NCBI RefSeq assembly: GCF_000271665.2 | Contig: NZ_CP010978.1 | Coordinates: 2,820,501-2,884,500, forward strand | From: Pelosinus fermentans JBW45 | Lineage (GTDB): Bacteria > Bacillota > Negativicutes > DSM-13327 | Direction of reading: 5' to 3' | DNA: 64,000 bases | Shown here: one piece after another, positions 62,892 through 64,000 of the stretch | Layout: the number at the start of each line of letters is the position of its first letter | Position numbering within the stretch: the first letter of the stretch is position 1 | Position numbers and translations under genes: made by a program | Notes under the pieces: generated by a model | What the model was told of the DNA's origin: nothing | The model's database searches: none | The model's input: the letters and a program-made list of their open reading frames with translations, nothing else

Positions 62892-63953
62892 TCATGCCTG
62901 CCTAGCGTATTCTTTGCTAACATCTACTTTTAAGGAATTCACCAGCAGTGCAGTAACCACAGTCCCGACAACAATCCCCAATATATAAAACAGTGGATTA
63001 TCAACCACGGGCAATACAATAGGACCACCATGGGGTGCATGATCCGCTACCTTACCCAAGGCGCCAATAACGGCCCCCACTGCCGACCCGGTCATAATAG
63101 AAGGCAACACTCGCAAGGGATCTGCGGCAGCAAAAGGAATGGCTCCTTCGGTAATGCCAATCATGCCCATAGCCAAAGCTGCTTTTCCAGCTTCTAACTC
63201 TTCCTCGCTATATTTCCTTTTCGCTAGTAAAGTGGCAAGCCCCATCCCTAAGGGAGGCGTGCAAATGGCAATACCAATCGGTCCCATAACGGTATATACC
63301 CCTTCTGCCATTAGTCCAAAAGCAAACATGCAGGCGGTTTTGTTGACAGGACCGCCCATATCAAAAGCAATCATAAGACCAGTAATAATAGCAATCACTA
63401 CAGCCCCTTGTTGGCTGATACTCTTTAATCCATCGGTAATTCCGCCCATAACGGAAGCAATGGGTTGTCCCAGTAAATAAATATAAGTAAGACCAACGAG
63501 TAAGGAACTCAAAATGGGAATCACAAAGATCGGCATAACGGGACGCAAGTAACTAGGAACCTTCCATCCCTTGATCCATTTCACGATATAGCCGGCAAAC
63601 AGCCCCATGACAATAGCTCCCAGAAAACCTGCTTTATAGGGACTGTCTGCTATCGGCTGGTTTGCCAGATAGCCGCCGATCATTCCGGGGACAACTCCCG
63701 GCTTACCCGCAAGACTATAGGCAATATAGCCCGCCAAAATCGGAATCATCAAGGTAAAGCCTGCCACACCGATGTTCAATATGTGATTTGCTAAGACACT
63801 CGTGACCTCCATACCTTTGGCTCCCGGTGTCCCCGTTGCTAACGCTCCGGCAATACAAATACCACCCACCACAACGGATGGAATCATATAGGAAACGCCT
63901 GTCATCAGATGGTTTTTCACTTTCTTTAATTCATCCATTACCAATTCGCTCAT
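62892..63953 (-). CDS. Fructose-type PTS EIIC permease
   Basis: The membrane channel domain of a fructose-family phosphotransferase system, 353 residues, with ~9-10 hydrophobic segments. Typical pieces are KNHLMTGVSYMIPSVVVGGI, GVVPGMIGGYLANQP, GFLGAIVMGLFAGY, FDMGGPVNKTA and GMIGITEGAIPFAA. The ATG overlaps the stop of the partial IIB gene. The sugar is not certain; the GatZ partner argues against plain fructose. Confidence 0.92.
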   Translation of the reverse strand: MSELVMDELKKVKNHLMTGVSYMIPSVVVGGICIAGALATGTPGAKGMEVTSVLANHILNIGVAGFTLMIPILAGYIAYSLAGKPGVVPGMIGGYLANQPIADSPYKAGFLGAIVMGLFAGYIVKWIKGWKVPSYLRPVMPIFVIPILSSLLVGLTYIYLLGQPIASVMGGITDGLKSISQQGAVVIAIITGLMIAFDMGGPVNKTACMFAFGLMAEGVYTVMGPIGIAICTPPLGMGLATLLAKRKYSEEELEAGKAALAMGMIGITEGAIPFAAADPLRVLPSIMTGSAVGAVIGALGKVADHAPHGGPIVLPVVDNPLFYILGIVVGTVVTALLVNSLKVDVSKEYARQA

Positions 63954-64000
63954 ACCTCTTCCCCCTTCTTCTCTGCTTTTTCGATCACAACAGCAGGATT
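63950..64000 (-). CDS. PTS EIIB, fructose type (C-terminal fragment)
   Basis: The last 16 residues (NPAVVIEKAEKKGEEV) of a gene that continues past the window edge. Its TGA overlaps the EIIC ATG (ATGA). Position and the tail sequence fit a fructose-family EIIB; the identification rests mainly on context. Confidence 0.65.
   Translation of the reverse strand, partial: NPAVVIEKAEKKGEEV

Noticed and set aside
1-64000. CRISPR arrays, insertion sequences, prophage, tRNA or rRNA genes
   Set aside because: No regularly spaced repeats, transposase or integrase reading frames, or tRNA-like cloverleaf were seen.

Overview
The window reads as chromosome of a low-GC, anaerobic, spore-forming, diderm Firmicute, most likely a Negativicute of the Pelosinus/Sporomusa type. 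The basis is a Spo0E-like phosphatase with an upstream match to the Spo0A box, a spore-associated DUF3231 protein, sigma-A promoters and an ileS T-box (Firmicute traits), together with a GmhB-type heptose-bisphosphate phosphatase (expected where an LPS outer membrane exists) and oxygen-sensitive enzymes such as IorAB, YgfK and citrate lyase. The genus is inference. No rRNA, tRNA, CRISPR array, insertion sequence or prophage is visible.

Region 1 (1-24.8 kb, all minus strand) is an anaerobic purine-degradation island. Reading in the direction of transcription it holds a MobA-like/ModE-like fusion regulator, the fused xanthine dehydrogenase XdhD, a wrecked mobA/mocA-like gene, the three-subunit xanthine dehydrogenase XdhA-C-B, a purine permease, guanine deaminase and a sigma-54 activator. 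An eight-gene run follows: ygeX, ssnA, NCS2 permease, ygfK, ygeY, ygeW, arcC, hydA. A full-consensus -24/-12 promoter and three copies of a TTATCA-N3-TGATA(A/T) palindrome lie between the activator and ygeX. The genes fit the route purine -> hydroxylated purine -> ring opening -> 2,3-diaminopropionate -> pyruvate + ammonia, with ATP from carbamoyl phosphate through YgeW/ArcC.

Region 2 (25-38.4 kb, plus strand) has NudC, two large cyclic-di-GMP enzymes, a PAP2 phosphatase, a polysaccharide deacetylase, a LysR regulator, a DMT exporter broken by an 8-bp tandem-repeat expansion, and indolepyruvate:ferredoxin oxidoreductase IorAB.

Region 3 (38.4-54 kb, mixed strands) holds DeoB, an amino-acid permease, a YbaK-like deacylase, IleS with a T-box leader, several small genes (a 48-residue protein, a Spo0E-like protein, an 80-residue protein), superoxide dismutase beside a DUF3231 protein, a patatin, a HAD phosphatase, a beta-lactamase-fold serine hydrolase, a stand-alone pyruvate-kinase C-domain protein, and RarD divergent from a TetR regulator whose two operators overlap both promoters.

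Region 4 (54-60.6 kb, minus) is a citrate fermentation locus: CitA/CitB-type two-component system, 2-hydroxycarboxylate transporter, and citrate lyase CitD-E-F. Citrate lyase ligase and prosthetic-group genes are absent from the window. Region 5 (60.9-64 kb, minus) is the 3' part of a sugar operon: fructose-type PTS IIB (partial) and IIC, a GatZ-like aldolase subunit and GmhB.

The best candidates for new biology are the sigma-54 control region of the purine island, the MobA-ModE fusion with its palindromic start region, the reversible-looking frameshift in the DMT exporter, and the unusual PTS-GatZ-GmhB grouping.
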